From assembly GCA_002387735.1 (NCBI GenBank), contig DGKJ01000088.1:5579-11466 (forward strand): a stretch of 5,888 bases of DNA, written 5' to 3'. A model generated the notes under the pieces. The model saw only the letters and a list, made by a program, of their open reading frames with translations. It had not been told where the DNA came from and did no database searches. Made by a program: the position numbers and the translations under genes. Positions 5,318-5,888 of the stretch are shown piece after piece (positions within the stretch are counted from its first letter, which is position 1; every line of letters starts with the position of its first letter). Source of the DNA: Bacteriovoracaceae bacterium UBA4573. Lineage in GTDB: Bacteria > Bdellovibrionota > UBA1018 > UBA923.

Positions 5318-5726
5318 TCAAGTTATTGAGCAAGCTCGCATTCCTGACCGCATGTACTTTAAGATCGGCGAAGTCGCTGAGATCGTGGGTGTGAAGGCTT
5401 ATGTTTTACGCTACTGGGAATCGGAGTTTCCCATCCTATCGCCCGCGCGCGGCAGTATGATTTCGGAAACTAAAAAAGACAAAGAAAAGTCCCAACAGCG
5501 TGTTTACACCCGAGCGGACGTTGAAAAAGTTTTGCTCATCAAACATTTGCTTTATGTTCAGCGGTTTTCAATTGAAGGCGCCAAAAAAAGGCTCGCCGAA
5601 ATGCGAAAATCGGGCGAACTCACTGCTTCAAAGAAAATCAAGATTGCAATCGACCAAGATCGCTTCAGATTAATCAATGAAGCGATCCTCGAAACTCAAT
5701 CCCTCATCGCCTTTTGTTCGAACTAG
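5307..5726 (+). CDS. MerR family transcriptional regulator paired with ihfA
   Basis: A 139-residue protein with a MerR-type winged helix-turn-helix at residues 18-98: YFKIGEVAEIVGVKAYVLRYWESEFP, then a wing, then RVYTRADVEKVLLIKHLLYVQRFSIEGAKKRL. It resembles the short MerR-like proteins encoded right after ihfA in delta-type bacteria. No effector-binding cysteines or drug-binding domain are present; the C-terminal 35 residues are a short helix that may dimerise. A Lys/Ser/Glu-rich stretch (residues 46-64) lengthens the loop between the helix-turn-helix and RVYTRAD. The start at 5307 overlaps the ihfA stop (ATG-GAAAT-TAG) and has only a weak GGGCGA upstream, so translation is probably coupled. 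Met16 (5352) is a possible alternative, but the preceding IPDR is, from memory, shared by relatives. Its target is unknown; control of the ihfA promoter is possible. Confidence 0.88.
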   Translation: MEISQVIEQARIPDRMYFKIGEVAEIVGVKAYVLRYWESEFPILSPARGSMISETKKDKEKSQQRVYTRADVEKVLLIKHLLYVQRFSIEGAKKRLAEMRKSGELTASKKIKIAIDQDRFRLINEAILETQSLIAFCSN

Positions 5727-5752
5727 TAAACAATTCGCCCCAAAAGAGTTCG

Positions 5753-5780
5753 GCCAGAGTTTTTCGTTTTGGCTTTTTTT
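5753..5780 (+). terminator. intrinsic terminator of the ihfA-merR unit
   Basis: The stem GCCAGAGT (5753-5760) pairs with GTTTTGGC (5766-5773), including three G-U pairs, around a 5-base loop, and is followed by seven T (5774-5780). It lies 26 bases past the MerR stop codon. The form is canonical for a Rho-independent terminator on the plus strand. On the minus strand no comparable T-run follows, so it looks one-directional. Confidence 0.75.
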
Positions 5781-5888
5781 GAGTAAACCGCCCTACTTCG
5801 TCCACCCATTTCAATAAGCCCGGGCTAGTAACGCTAATTTCCAAAATGCGTTAGACGATGAAACAGACACAGGCGAGGATAATCCCGT

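Noticed and set aside
5817..5826. AGCCCGGGCT palindrome downstream of the terminator
   Set aside because: A 10-bp self-complementary sequence with no spacer cannot form a hairpin, and no promoter or gene is tied to it. It may be chance.
5858..5888. ATG on the plus strand open to the window edge, reading MKQTQARIIP
   Set aside because: There is no clear ribosome binding site and only 10 codons are visible. Two minus-strand frames are also open into this end and stop at 5851 and 5811, so no direction is favoured.
5781..5888. Possible tRNA, such as the proline tRNA I recall after ihfA-merR in some delta-type bacteria
   Set aside because: No cloverleaf arms, no TTCGA-type T-loop and no acceptor stem could be found on either strand. 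It may lie beyond the window or be absent.

Overview
The window looks like ordinary chromosome from a bacterium of the Bdellovibrionota or of the former Deltaproteobacteria. The reasons are a CarD/CdnL-type RNA polymerase-binding regulator, an IHF-alpha gene followed directly by a MerR-like gene (an order I recall from that group), moderate GC content and sigma70-like promoters. This placement is inference. I see no mobile element, CRISPR array, rRNA or tRNA.

Left end, minus strand. Positions 1-46 hold the first 15 codons of a gene running off the edge, with a strong ribosome binding site, a good promoter and a perfect 10-bp-arm dyad covering the -10 box, the predicted transcript start and the start codon. 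carD lies at 142-642, with a strong hairpin just past its stop and its own extended -10 promoter upstream.

Centre, minus strand. Four genes read as one transcription unit in the order 4839 to 835: a small exported helical protein of unknown function, acetyl-CoA synthetase (acs), a GNAT acetyltransferase whose start overlaps the acs stop by 11 bases, and a second exported protein of unknown function. The best functional reading is acetate activation with a linked acetyltransferase that may modify the catalytic lysine of Acs, as AcuA and Pat do elsewhere. The two exported proteins have no assigned role.

Right end, plus strand. A 148-bp divergent region (4840-4987) separates that unit from ihfA and a MerR-like gene, which overlap by 11 bases and end at a clear intrinsic terminator (5753-5780). 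The divergent region holds two candidate promoters whose -10 boxes share one 17-bp dyad, and a terminator-like hairpin in the leader of the acs-side transcript. The last 108 bases hold no gene I can support.

The genes are mostly housekeeping. The most interesting signals are regulatory: the two promoter-embedded dyads, the possible leader attenuator, and the translationally linked acs-acetyltransferase pair between two unrecognised exported proteins.
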